Assembly: GCA_030035585.1 (NCBI GenBank) | Contig: CM057472.1 | Location: 93,121,601-93,185,600, forward strand | Length of the DNA: 64,000 nucleotides | Direction of reading: 5' to 3' | From: Dugong dugon | Lineage: Eukaryota > Chordata > Mammalia > Sirenia > Dugongidae | Shown here: piece by piece, positions 12,807 through 22,417 of the stretch | Position numbering within the stretch: the stretch's first letter is position 1 | Layout of the letters: the number at the start of each line of letters is the position of its first letter | The notes under the pieces: generated by a model | Told to the model about the DNA's origin: nothing | The model's input: only the letters and a program-made list of their open reading frames with translations | The model's database searches: none | Made by a program: the position numbers and the translations under genes

Positions 12807-13275
12807 TTTGTAGTCCTTTTTTTTTTGTGGTGCTGAAGTTTTCTTTGTTCTTCTTACTCTCTTGTGCTGAGTTACTTTTGTTTATGGATTTTTTTTCCAT
12901 TTATTTTGTTTTTGTAGGTTTTCTTTTTGCCGAAACTTTATGTTTTTCATCTTTATTTTTATGAGTTGGTTGGTGAACTTTCTTTGTGGTTACCATGAAT
13001 TTTACCCTTATCTTTCTAAGTTTGAAGCAGTCTACCATTACTTGGTATCGCCTTGCCTTCTTCTCTCTCCATTAGAAAGTTCTATACCTGTGCCGTTTAT
13101 TCCCTCTTTTATTGTTTTGATGTTGTTGTCATTTATTGATAAACTGCTCTGACTCCCTGTTGTATTTCTTTTGGTTTTGGATAGTCCTCGAGAGTTCATT
13201 TCCTATATTGGTATCTGGCTAGTATGATCCTGTGTCCTAGGTTCTGCCTGTGAGCTGAAGCTGTTTGTCCTGAGA
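12807..13275 (-). other. Inter-ORF spacer of L1 A (469 bp)
   Basis: A T-rich (plus strand) non-coding stretch lies between the ORF2 start and the ORF1 end. The matching spacer in copy B is 463 bp. Spacers in well-known human and rodent L1s are much shorter, so this is a lineage character. Confidence 0.7.
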
Positions 13276-14300
13276 TCGAAGAACTCCCTTTAATAATTCT
13301 TGTAAGTTTGGTTTGACTTTTACATATTCCCTTAATTTGTGTTTATCTGCAAATTACCTAATTTCACCATCAAATTTGAACAAGAGTTTTGTAGGATATA
13401 TTATTCTTGGCTGACAATTTTTTTCTTTCCAGATTTTGTATATGTCATCCCATTGCCTTCTTGCCTGCATGGTTTCTGCCGAATAATCTGAGCTTAGTCT
13501 TATTGTTTCTCCTCTGTATGTGACTTCTTTTTTTTTCACGAGCTGCTCTCAGGATTCTTTGTCTTTGTTTTGGCGAGTGTGAATATGATATGCCTTGGTG
13601 ATTTTCTTTTGGGGTCTCTTCTATCTGGGGTTCGTTGAGCTTCTTGGATGGCCAGCTTTTCATCTTTCATGATATTGAGGAAGTTTTCTGTCAGCAGTTC
13701 CTCAATGATCCTGTCCGTGTTTTCAGTTTTCTCCCCCTGTTCTGGAATGCCAATCACTCGTAAATTTTTTCTTTTAATTGTTGTCTCACATAACTCTCAG
13801 GGTCTCTTCATTTTTCTTTGTTCTTTTTTCTGAGTTTTCCTGAAACAGAGTTGTATCCATGTGTTTGTCTTCAGTTCCACTGATCCTGTCTTCCACGGTT
13901 TCAAATCTGCTTCTCAGCCCTTCTATGACATCATCCATCTCTGAAATCTTATTGTTTATCTTTTGGATTTCTAATTGTTGTTTTTGTATAATTTCTAGTT
14001 GTGAATTTATTTTGACATTTTGTTCCTGCATCATCTTCTTGAATTCTTCCAACTTTTTGTCTGTATTTTCCATGAATTTGTCTATTTTTTTCTCGTTTGT
14101 CAGTTTTTTGCCTCAGTTCTTGGAAAATTCTGAGTATTAGAGATTTGAATTACCTATCAGGTACTTCTAGTGCATTTTCTTCCACAGGAGAGTCATCTGG
14201 TGTTTTAATTTGGACCCCTACTGGAACCATCCTGTCCTGTTTTTGTAAATGTTTTGATATTGTTTGCTGTTTCGGTGCATTCCGTAGTTATTTCTCTCGT
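13276..14300 (-). pseudogene. L1 A ORF1 (RNA-binding chaperone), broken
   Basis: The coiled-coil part reads at 14073-13786 (EIIQKQQLEIQKINNK). The RRM hallmark IGIPEQGEKTENTD is in the next block, and the C-terminal domain has SAETMQARRQWDDIYK near 13490. Copy B has ATG at the start (61987), but A has ACG at 14298-14300. Frames change near 13780 and 13540, and the TGA stop of B is CGA here (13276-13278). Expected full length is about 343 codons. It is dead. Confidence 0.88.
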
Positions 14301-15340
14301 TTATTGGTTGTAGATTTGTTTGTTTCGACTCTTTTTTTAAAAAGAAAAAAATTTGATTATGTCTGAGCAGGCGGACTGCATGCTCTTTGTTGTTTGCTCG
14401 TCTGTTCGCTCAATACTTTTCACATCCTTCACCAACTGGTAGGTTCAGTCACTCAGGTATGGTACAGCAGGGCAGGTCTAGCTGAAGAGGAGCCACTGGG
14501 ACGGGTTGTTTGTGGCACTCACTACAGCCACCAGGGCAGTCGGTAATCAGTGCTGGGCAGGTTCCAGTAGGCCCTGCCTGCACTGCTTGGTGGTGTGATG
14601 TCAAGCGCATGGTGCAGGTAGGCAGGATGCAGCGGGGAGTTGGTTATGTGTGGAGCTAAGCTGGATATGGGAGAGAGGAGAGAGGAACAGGAGCCAAAAA
14701 AACATACAAACAAACAAAAAAGAATGCTAGGGGAGCTTGCCGTTGGTATGGAGAGACGAGACACTATGAAATGGAGAAAAACAGAAAGGGGAAGAGGAAG
14801 AAAAGAAAGGAATGAACAAATAAAAATGAGAAAGGTTAAAGCACCACAGAGTTCCCAGGGATCCCACCGATGCAGCTATGAGGTCTGGGGAAGTCACTCT
14901 CAGTTGTCGCAGTACAGCCTGGCCAGAAGGCACAGAGGCATACAACACCTGGTATTCAGGGATCAGAAAGAGAAAGAAGATATAGAGAGATGAGAAACTG
15001 AGCAATGAAGAACGACAAAAAGGGAAAAAGAGGGAAAAGAAAACAAATAAAAAAAAAAGAACAAGAAAGGCCCCCCAAAAAAACAGAAAAAAAAAACCCA
15101 ACGAAGAAAGAAATGTCCTCAGGGATCCCTCCGCACGTCTGTGGATGCCAAAGGGGAGTTCCTTGCCATGCAGCTCCGCCTGGCCAGAAAGGGCTCCCAA
15201 CTCAAGAAAACGAAAAGAAAACAAAGAAAGAATTCAAAATGAGCAAATGAACAAAAGCCCTGGGATCCCACTAGCGCGGCAGCCCAGACCAGGAAGCAGC
15301 TGCACACTTGAATGTAGCCCCGCAGCCCCTCAGGAAGAGG

Positions 15341-16170
15341 CAAAGATGGCGCTTGGAGCCAGGCACTTGAGCAAAAGGAGGGGGAGGCAGCGAGAGGCAA
15401 GCAAGAAATCAAAAGAAGCAGAAAAAAGAAAGAAAGCAACACCAGCAGCCATCAAATAGCACTCAGAGAGCCAGCCAGTGCGGGCTGGTGTTTCTGGACA
15501 AGAGACTGTGTCCGTGGGAAGCAGAGGAGGCCGAGTGTTGGTGAAGGAGGGTGGAGAGTGGGAAAGCATATGCCACAAATTGCCGACGCTCTGGAGCCCC
15601 TTAGGAAGAAGCAAAGATGGCGCTCGGAGCCAGGCATTCGAGCAAAAGGAGAGGGAGGCAGTGAGAGGCAAGTGAGAAATCAAAAGAAGCAGAGAAAAAA
15701 GCAACACTAGCAGCCAACAAATGGCATCCAGAGAGCCTCCTGCTTCGGTGTGTGGAATCCAAGCAGCGGGCGCTTCCCAGTCAAGAGACTGTGGCCACGG
15801 GAAGCAGAGGAAAAAACAAACAAAAGCCCCGGGATCCTACCAGCCGGCAGCCCAGACCTGGAAGCAGCTGCGTACTCGGATGGAGCCCCGCAGCCCCTCA
15901 GGAAGAAGCAAAGATGGTGCTCGGAGCCAGGCACTCGAGCAAAAGGAAGGGGAGGTGGCAAGAGGCAAGTGAGAAATCAAAAGAAGCAGAAAAAAAAAGC
16001 AACACTAGCACCCAACAAACGGCACCCAGAGAGCCACCTACTTGGGTGTGTGGAATCCAAGCAGCGGGCGCTTCCCAGTCAAGAGACCGTGGCCGTGGGA
16101 AGCAGAGGAGGGCGAGCTGGGGCAAAGAGGTGTGGGGGGTGGGAAAGCACACACCGCAAATTACTGGCTG
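15341..16170. repeat. Three tandem monomers in the L1 A 5' UTR
   Basis: Units begin on the plus strand with CAAAGATGG(C/T)GCT at 15341, 15612 and 15909, so periods are 271 and 297. Each then reads GGAGCCAGGCA, GCAAAAGGA, GAAATCAAAAGAAGCAGA, AGCAACAC, CAGAGAGCC and GGGAAGCAGAGGA in that order. Copy B has two units. Monomer arrays that vary in number are known from mouse L1 promoters. Confidence 0.85.
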
Positions 16171-16268
16171 TTTTGTCTCCCACTGGACTCTCCGTGAGGC
16201 TGCTTTCTCGTACCCCCGTTTGCTGGTCTTCGATAGGAGTCCAAGATGGTGGATATGCGCTGGGTTAG
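15750..16268 (+). other. Antisense open frame in the L1 A 5' UTR (ORF0-like candidate)
   Basis: This plus-strand frame, antisense to L1, stays open for 172 codons and stops 213 bp from the L1 5' end. The last ~72 codons correspond to 63437-63655 in copy B, stopping at the same place. Shared blocks include GVQDGG near the end and SVRLLS. In A the ATG position of B is GTG. A second antisense frame, offset by two bases (15752-16348), is also open and shared with B. Primate L1s have an antisense ORF0 in this position. Whether either frame is translated is unknown. GC-rich composition alone could keep it open. Confidence 0.2.
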
Positions 16269-16481
16269 CTGGTAGGGGACCTCTGCATGAATCTCTCCTC
16301 TCTCTCCGTTCTCTGTCAGTATTCTCACTCCATTTGGTGCTCGGCTGAGTTCTTTATCTCTTCATTTGATGTTCTAGGGTTTCAGGATTATTGCATTCTC
16401 TGTTTGGCTTAGTTTTTTGGATCTTTGCTGTGGAGGGACGGCGTGGTGCTTCTGCCTAGAGCGCCATCTTGCCGGAACTCC

Positions 16482-16499
16482 CAAAATTTGGTGATTTTT
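16482..16499. repeat. Right target-site duplication of L1 A
   Basis: Partner of 7795-7812, 17 of 18 identical. The 5' end of L1 A abuts it directly. Confidence 0.85.
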
Positions 16500-17192
16500 G
16501 CAAGCAAGTTGTATATATTGCATTACTTATTTTCTCTACTGGGAATGCTTACTTGCTGTTTAACAATCTTAGTCTATCTTAATAATTACATTTTATATCA
16601 AAAAGATGGAAAGAGCATTAAAACGCTTCTCAATTTTTAGATAATGGGTAAAATATAGACTTTGGTTCTATGTAAACTACTGTGTTTCTACGTGAGATGG
16701 CTTGCTATTATTGTTCATAGTTTAGTACGCTGAAGTTAACAAAACCTACGTTATAATTATTTTAACAATGCTTATTTTTATTTGATAACAATTACAAACA
16801 TTGACCAAACAATAGGGTGATTATTGTTCAGGAAAACTATCAGATAAGAAAAATAAAAATTGTTTTTCTTGAATATTTTTCACTGGACCTCCCTAAACCT
16901 CAGAATGATCAAAAGAAGACCAGTCACATTTTAAAGTCAAAAGAAGCAATACCTCTCTAACCCAACATTTTTTTTTAACATATACATTTTCTTTCAGGTA
17001 ATACCTTATGTGTTGGAAGTTTTTGTGTTTAGTTTATCTTTTATCTTTGCATATGGCAAATTTCCCCACGCATAAGTAATTTTTTTTTATTACTTTTGTA
17101 TAGAGAAATACATCAAAATTTTCATTTGCTTCTGTATTTCGAGTCACAACTAGGGAATTTTTCACCATTAAGTTATAAAGGAACATACTGGC
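16500..17192. other. Unique AT-rich DNA
   Basis: No gene or repeat family recognised. Only short T runs are seen. Confidence 0.4.
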
Positions 17193-17678
17193 TGTCTTAG
17201 TCATCTAGTGCTGCTGTAATAGAAATACCACAAGTGGATGGCTTTAGCAAACAGAAGTTTATTTTCTCACAATCTAGTAAGCTACAAGTACAAATTCAGA
17301 GCATCAGCTCCAGAAGAAGGCTTTGTCTCTTTGTTGAAAGGAAGGTTCTTATAATGCATCAGTCTTCCCTTGGGAGCATCTCCGCATAGGAACCAAAGAT
17401 GTGCCCTGCTCCTGGCACTGCTTGCTTGGTGATATGAGGTTCCCATGTCTCTCTGCTTGCTTCTCTCTTTTATATCTCAAAAGAGGTTGGCTTAAGACAC
17501 TATCTAAACTTGTAGATTTCCTCACTATAACTGCTGCTAATCCATCTTATTATATCATAGTGATAGGATTTACAACACAGAGGGAAATCACCTCAGATTA
17601 AAAAATGGTAGACAATCATACAATACTGGGTAGCCAAGTTAACAGCTATTTTGGGGGGAGACAGTTCAATCCATGACA
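17193..17678 (-). mobile_element. Solo LTR, MaLR (MLT1-like), minus strand
   Basis: The plus strand begins TGTCTTAGTCATCTAGTGCTGC, contains the reverse of a poly(A) signal region (CAGAAGTTTATTTTCTCAC) and ends CAGTTCAATCCATGACA. This is the pattern of ERVL-MaLR LTRs in reverse, bounded by TG and CA. The middle differs from the human MLT1 type and looks like a lineage subtype. Flanking 5-mers (CTGGC / CTTGT) are only a weak duplication. No internal retroviral sequence remains. Confidence 0.7.
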
Positions 17679-18499
17679 CTTGTGTTTTCTTCCAGCAGTT
17701 TTTTTTTTTTTTTTTTTTAACCTTTTAGATATCTGATACAATTAGAATTCATACAGGCATGTTGTGTAAAAGTTTAATCTGAATTTATCGTTTTTCAAAA
17801 GTCAATTTCATTGCAATACCATTAAAAATATTTTACCCCCACTACTTCGAGATTTCTTCTTTAAAATATTTTAAATTGTCATATATCTTTGGATCTATTT
17901 CTGGACATTCTATTCTGTACCATTGTTCTGTTCATGAGCCAGTGAAACTCCTATTGATCCAAGCAGTTCCCTTAAATCCCACTGCTGACCTTGTGTAACG
18001 TTTAGTCTATACAGGCATACTAATAATTCATAAATTAGAATTTTGATAAAGGCTGGAATTATATAAAGAGATAATATATGTAATATTTTGTATCTTCTGA
18101 ATTACAGAGGGACACATAAAAGTCAGGGACAAATGATATTCATCAGTTTAATGATAAGCAGTCAGAATACAAAGCAGATATATGATTATTACCTCAAGAA
18201 AATCCCATTTTATTGAAATTATAACAGTAAAATACAGAATTAATGTTTGTTTGCTCTCACTCAATCCTCTCCCTAAATTTGGTAATTGGGGGAATATATA
18301 TTATACATGATCTGTCTACATTCTTTTACATGAGTATGTATTCAATTAATGAATTTATTCTGTAATACGTTTCTCTTAGGAATAATTTTAACGTATTTTT
18401 AAAATGTCTGTTATTCTTATATTTAAAGAGCATGGAATGTAAACAGTGAGGTCTGTGGGCGTGATTTCAGTCCTTTCAATGTCAATGAAAGTCATTTTT
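17679..18499. other. Unique DNA with a T17+ run
   Basis: A poly(T) at 17700-17718 may be the tail of an unrecognised minus-strand retroelement, but its neighbour sequence matches none that I know. The rest is AT-rich unique DNA. Confidence 0.35.
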
Positions 18500-18640
18500 T
18501 AGCATCACAATTTTTTTTTGTAAATGAATCTCAGGAAGGTTAAGTGACTTAGTCTCTGCCCATAGGTATTAAATGCCATAATCAAGAATTAAACTAGAAT
18601 ATATGGTTCTAAAGCCTACCTACTCTGCACCATCATATCT
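18500..18640 (-). repeat. MIR fragment (minus strand)
   Basis: Very diverged reverse MIR: GAATCTCAGGAAGGTTAAGTGACTT, then a poorly kept tRNA-side part ending near CTACTCTGCACC. Confidence 0.5.
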
Positions 18641-19646
18641 TGTCTCCACAAATTAGGATTTGACACATTCAAAATGCTCAATAACTGTGATTTTTGTCTT
18701 TCCTTTTAAAATTTATAAATATTATAGTCACAGTGGAAATTTTAAAAAATCATTATCGTACTAACCAGGGTGTATGTTCTTTGAAACCAGACATTTTAAC
18801 GTATTCATAATTACTTCTCAGAAAATTCAAGACAATGTTTTCTATGTAGTTGGTGTTCTAAAAATATTTATTGAGTTGCTTAAAAATTACAAAATTCAAT
18901 TTTGATTTGAAAATGACAATTTTAATCTGTGAGTGTGTGAATTTATTTGTGCATACATAAATACAAAAGAATGCTTGAACAAGAAAATGTCTTATTAAAT
19001 AGTGTAAAGTCATGATAACCTGACTATACTTAGCCTGTGGACTGATGTTGTGTCTTTATTTATAGTGGATCATTAACAATACATCTTAAATTTAATTGAC
19101 ATCATGTTTAACAATATCGCTTAACTCAAAACTCCAAGTAAATTAGGAAATACTAATGCTTGTTATTCTCTTCCCTTTCCTTCACAACAATTTAGTAGTT
19201 CACTTGACTGGATATTGAGGATATTGCATAGGGACAGAGAATGAGTGGGGAGTTGCTTTCAAGTTTATTTTGATAGCATTCCTGTTCCTTTGGACAAGGA
19301 CAAACTCCCACATGGTTCTGTTTCTATGATAAACAGCTGTCTCAAGAATGGCAGCCAATAAGGGAGAATTCCAACCACAGCCAAAGGCTGTGTACACATT
19401 GGGTTGCAAAGCCAAGACATGTTGGGAGCAGTCAGTGAATGGCTTCAGGAACATGCCCATCTTTCTGCAAAAGTCATTTATTTTCCAAATGCTACTCATT
19501 CACAGTGGGCTGGATAAGATGATGATCAATCACCTCAGTGAGCTGCTATCACATAGGGAAGTTTGCATCCAAATAATAATACATGTATATTTTTTCTCAG
19601 ATTAATGTAATTGTGACCCTTCGTTTAGTTTCTATGGAGGTAAAAT
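18641..19646. other. Unique AT-rich DNA
   Basis: Nothing recognised. A 99-codon minus-strand open frame at 19200-19499 has no recognisable domain and no nearby splice or start context, so I treat it as chance. Confidence 0.35.
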
Positions 19647-19660
19647 CCCTTGATAGTATG

Positions 19661-19818
19661 CCAAACCAAACCCATTGCCGTCGAGTAGATTTCAACTCAT
19701 AGTGACCCTATAGGACAGAGTAGAACTGCCCCATAGGGTTTCCAAGAAGCAGCTGGTGGATTAGAGCTGCTGACCTTTTGGTTAGCAGCCAAATGCTTAA
19801 CTACTGAACCACCAGGGC
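19661..19818 (-). repeat. AfroSINE copy with 14-bp target-site duplication
   Basis: A well-preserved copy: AACCAAACCCATTGCCGTCG at the left, CACCAGGGCCC at the right. CCCTTGATAGTATG is repeated at 19647-19660 and 19819-19832. Confidence 0.93.
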
Positions 19819-20374
19819 CCCTTGATAGTATGAGGGACATCTAAATACACGTTTTATAACTGAGACCAGTTCTCAAAGCCATGTCCCTAATGTGTATTTG
19901 TACAACATCCTCACGCAATGAAATGATGGTGGCTTTGCTTAATGCCAGCATCTTTATCTGTTTCTATTCTTTTAAGAAACCTGCATGCTTATCCTTAATA
20001 TGCAAGTTTTGTAAGAGTATGTGTTTTGAATAGAACCGTGATGTCAATTGCATCCTTGGTTTAATGAGGTTGATAAAACAGAAGACTCTACCAACTGGTC
20101 TGTTGGAGGCCATGTGTTGATTCATATACTTTAAATTAGTATAAGCTTTGTGGGGGGAAAAACACCCAAAAAAAAAAAAAAAAGAGAGAGAAATAAAATG
20201 TTTGTGATTTATATAATCCTCTTGGACTATAAAAGACATCATACAGTCAGTAAATCCGTCCGCAGATGTTTATAGAGCCAGTACGATGCTCAAAAAAGTA
20301 TGCTAGGTGCCATGAGGAATACAAACAATTGCTCTCTGTATACGCTATATAAAATGGCCACTGAACTTTGTTCG

Positions 20375-20572
20375 TGTGTGACTTCGAGTTGGTGTTGACC
20401 TCAACTCATAGTGACCCTATAGGACAAATTAGAATTGCCCCATAGGGTTTCCTAGGCTGTAGACTTTATTAAATCAGAGCGCCAGGTTTTTCCTACCATA
20501 AAGAAGCTGGTGGGTGAGAACAGCCTACTTTTTGGTTAGAAACCTAACACTTAACCATTGTTACCAAGGTTC
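20375..20572 (-). repeat. AfroSINE copy (long subtype)
   Basis: Contains CATAGTGACCCTATAGGACA and a decayed head (CCATTGTTACCAAGGTTCC). CACTGAACTT on the left and CACTGACCTT on the right are probable target-site duplications with one difference. Confidence 0.85.
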
Positions 20573-20659
20573 CTTCACTGACCTTAGGGGACTATAATAT
20601 AGTTTGTACCTAGTTAGACAGTAGATGATATTGAGGAAGGGGCAACTGATATTTTGAAC

Positions 20660-20860
20660 AGCAACATGTCAAGCACTTTAGAAGTGATATTTTATTTCTT
20701 CCTCACAGTAAATATTGCCCAATAGGCATCATCTCTGCATTTTGAGATGAGGAAACTCAGACATAGGAAATGTAAATGCCTTACTTGAAGGTGCATAACT
20801 AGTCATTGATGGAACAAATACTATAGCCCAGCTTTCTCTTAAAGTTCACATTCTGGCTTC
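20660..20860 (-). repeat. MIR SINE (minus strand)
   Basis: Reverse MIR core: TTTTGAGATGAGGAAACTCAG, then GCATAACTAGTCATTGATGG on the tRNA side. Confidence 0.75.
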
Positions 20861-20984
20861 TATACCATTCTGTGGTTGTTAAAAAAAAAAAAAAAAAAAG
20901 GAAGAGACAGAGTACAAAAAAGTAAGTTTACCCAGATATTTTATGTAAGACAGGAGGAAAAATGAGGAAATGTTTATTTGGTGG

Positions 20985-21150
20985 CTAAAATGGAGTCTTG
21001 TGCAAGTGGTTAAGCACTGGACTGCTAACAAAGGTTGGGGTTTAAACCCACTTAGAGGAGTCTCGGAAGTAAGGCCTGGCAATCTGCTTCCGAAGGTTAC
21101 TCTGGAGTGAGGGAGTGTAGTTCTACTCTGCACACATGGAGTCATCAAAA
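20985..21150 (+). repeat. AfroSINE copy (long subtype, plus strand)
   Basis: Head AGTGGTTAAGCACTGGACTGC, then CCTGGCAATCTGCTTCCGAA and TAGTTCTACTCTG. The tail is diverged. An A19 run at 20881-20899 lies upstream and is not part of it. Confidence 0.75.
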
Positions 21151-21343
21151 ACAGAGAATCCTAAGATTCCTCAAAGTGTTCACTGCTCACAACCCTTTTT
21201 CTCTTTGCTTAGAGGATATTTTAACTAAAAGCTCAGAGGCAGACCTGCTTAGTATTTCACATCTATATGCAGGAACATCTACCACTGTTTCGTAAAATTT
21301 CAGAATTAATAGGGAATCCTAATATAGTGTGTGCATGAAGGTA

Positions 21344-21519
21344 CCACTCATCTGTCAGTTGGTCGTACTGTAGCGGCTTGTGTGTTGCTATGATGCTGGA
21401 AGCTAGCCCATCAGTATTTCAAATACCAGCATGAATAGCAGTGGAACCTAGGCAGTGTTTCTTTCTATTGTAGATAGGGTTGCTATAAGTTGCAACCAAC
21501 TCAATGGCACCTAACAGCA
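21344..21519 (+). mobile_element. 176-bp RTE derivative, both ends kept, interior lost
   Basis: The left part matches the 5' start of the RTE copy at 24878 (CCACTCATCTRTCAG, then TTGCTRYRATGCTGGAAGCT, then AGTATTTCAAATACCAG). It jumps directly to an RTE 3' end (AGGGTTGCTATAAGTTGC, CAACTCAATGGCACCTAACA). ATGAAGGTA at 21335-21343 and ATGAAAGTA at 21520-21528 flank it as a 9-bp duplication with one difference. So the composite may have inserted as a unit. No coding capacity remains. Confidence 0.7.
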
Positions 21520-21802
21520 ATGAAAGTACAGTGACTACACCAAGATCACACTGCTACTTTGTGGTGAGGTAAGATAAATGATCTACTTTTACTACATACA
21601 CACAATATTGTCCTGTATAAAACTTTCCTACTTACTAAAGATCTAACTAAATTATAAACATCTAAGTAATCATTTCACAGGTAATTCTAATGAGTTCAAC
21701 TGTTAGCCGTTAGGTTCTTTAAACAGCTCAAAAAAATATTTGCAAACACTCTAAAATACAACTAACATTTCGTTATAAATATACATTTCATGTTAAAGTA
21801 GT

Positions 21803-21960
21803 GGAGCCCTAGTGGTCAGTGTTTAAGAGTCCAGCTGCTTACCAAAAAGGTCAGCAGTTTGAAACCACCAGGTGCTCCTTGGAAACCCTCTGGGGAAGTT
21901 CTACTCTGTCCTATAGGGTCTCTATGAGTCTGAACTGACTCAACAACTTTTTTTTTGTTT
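21803..21960 (+). repeat. AfroSINE copy (plus strand)
   Basis: Reads GTGGAGCCCTAGTGG, CTCCTTGGAAACCCTCTGGGG, TCCTATAGGGTCTCTATGAG, and ends in CTCAACAAC plus a T/TTTG-rich tail. TTAAAGTAG and TTAAAATAG on the two sides may be the duplication. Confidence 0.88.
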
Positions 21961-22054
21961 GTTTGTTTGTTTATTAAAATAGTACTCATTATATTACATG
22001 AATTGGAAGAAAGACAAAAGGAATATAATCATCCATAATCCCCATGCTTCCTAA

Positions 22055-22417
22055 TTGTTATTGTTAGGTGTCATCAAGTCAGTCTCTGCTCTTAGCGACC
22101 CTATGTACTACAGAACCAGACACTGCCCTGTCCTGTGCCATCCTCACAATCTTGCTGTGTTTGAGGCCATTATTGAAGCCACAGTGCCAATCTATCTCAT
22201 CAGGGGTCTTCCTCTTTTTTGCTGATCCTGTACCTTACCAAGTGTGATGTTCTCCAGGGACTGGTCCCTCCTGATAACATGTCCAAAGTATGTGAGAAGA
22301 TGTCTCACCATACTCACTTCTAAGGAACATTTCTACTCTGGAGCACACTTCTACTCTGACACATATGGGATCAAGATAAGTCATAATCAACTCAACAGCA
22401 GCTAACAACAACAACAT
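22055..22417. mobile_element. Composite: RTE 3' end (minus) joined to a SINE/RTE tail (plus)
   Basis: The left part (22055-~22320) is an RTE 3' region in reverse, starting with the reversed tail GTTATTGTTAGGTGTCATC and including TCTCCAGGGACTGGTCCCTC. The right part ends in plus orientation, CAACTCAACAGCAGC then (AAC)n. The two tails therefore point outward and could fold back on each other. Either a 5' inversion during insertion or a later SINE insertion would produce this. Confidence 0.6.

Larger units (their letters stand above)
7813..16481 (-). mobile_element. Near-complete LINE-1, copy A (8.7 kb)
   Basis: This L1 in minus orientation runs from a poly(T) (its poly(A) tail) at the left to its 5' end at the right, and is flanked by the 18-bp duplication. 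The order on the minus strand is 5' UTR, ORF1, spacer, ORF2, 3' UTR. It aligns end to end with copy B (55505-63868). In a ~120-base stretch of ORF2 compared by eye they differ at roughly one base in ten. It is longer than the familiar 6-7 kb human and mouse elements because of long UTRs and a long spacer. Both ORFs are broken, so it cannot move itself. Confidence 0.93.
14301..16481 (-). promoter_or_regulatory. 5' UTR / internal promoter of L1 A (2.18 kb)
   Basis: L1 elements carry their own RNA polymerase II promoter here. The element starts at 16481 (minus) with GGAGTTCCGGCAAGATGGCG, whose CAAGATGGCG resembles the YY1 site that positions L1 transcription starts. The region holds an A/GA-rich block (14660-15240 on the plus strand) and three tandem ~270-300 bp monomers (15341-16170). 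The long open frames seen on both strands in the A-rich block are compositional. Confidence 0.8.

Noticed and set aside
14640-15707. Frames of 80-165 codons rich in Lys/Glu or Phe/Leu in the L1 A 5' UTR, and similar ones at 62285-63311 in L1 B
   Set aside because: They come from A/GA-rich composition, read as K/E-rich on one strand and F/L/S-rich on the other, and do not keep the same ends in A and B.
15341-16170. Regularly spaced repeats resembling an array
   Set aside because: Units of ~270-300 bp with no short repeat and unique spacer pattern. They are L1 promoter monomers, not a CRISPR array.
19200-19499. 99-codon minus-strand frame in unique DNA
   Set aside because: No recognisable domain, no splice or start support. 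Length is within chance for this amount of sequence.
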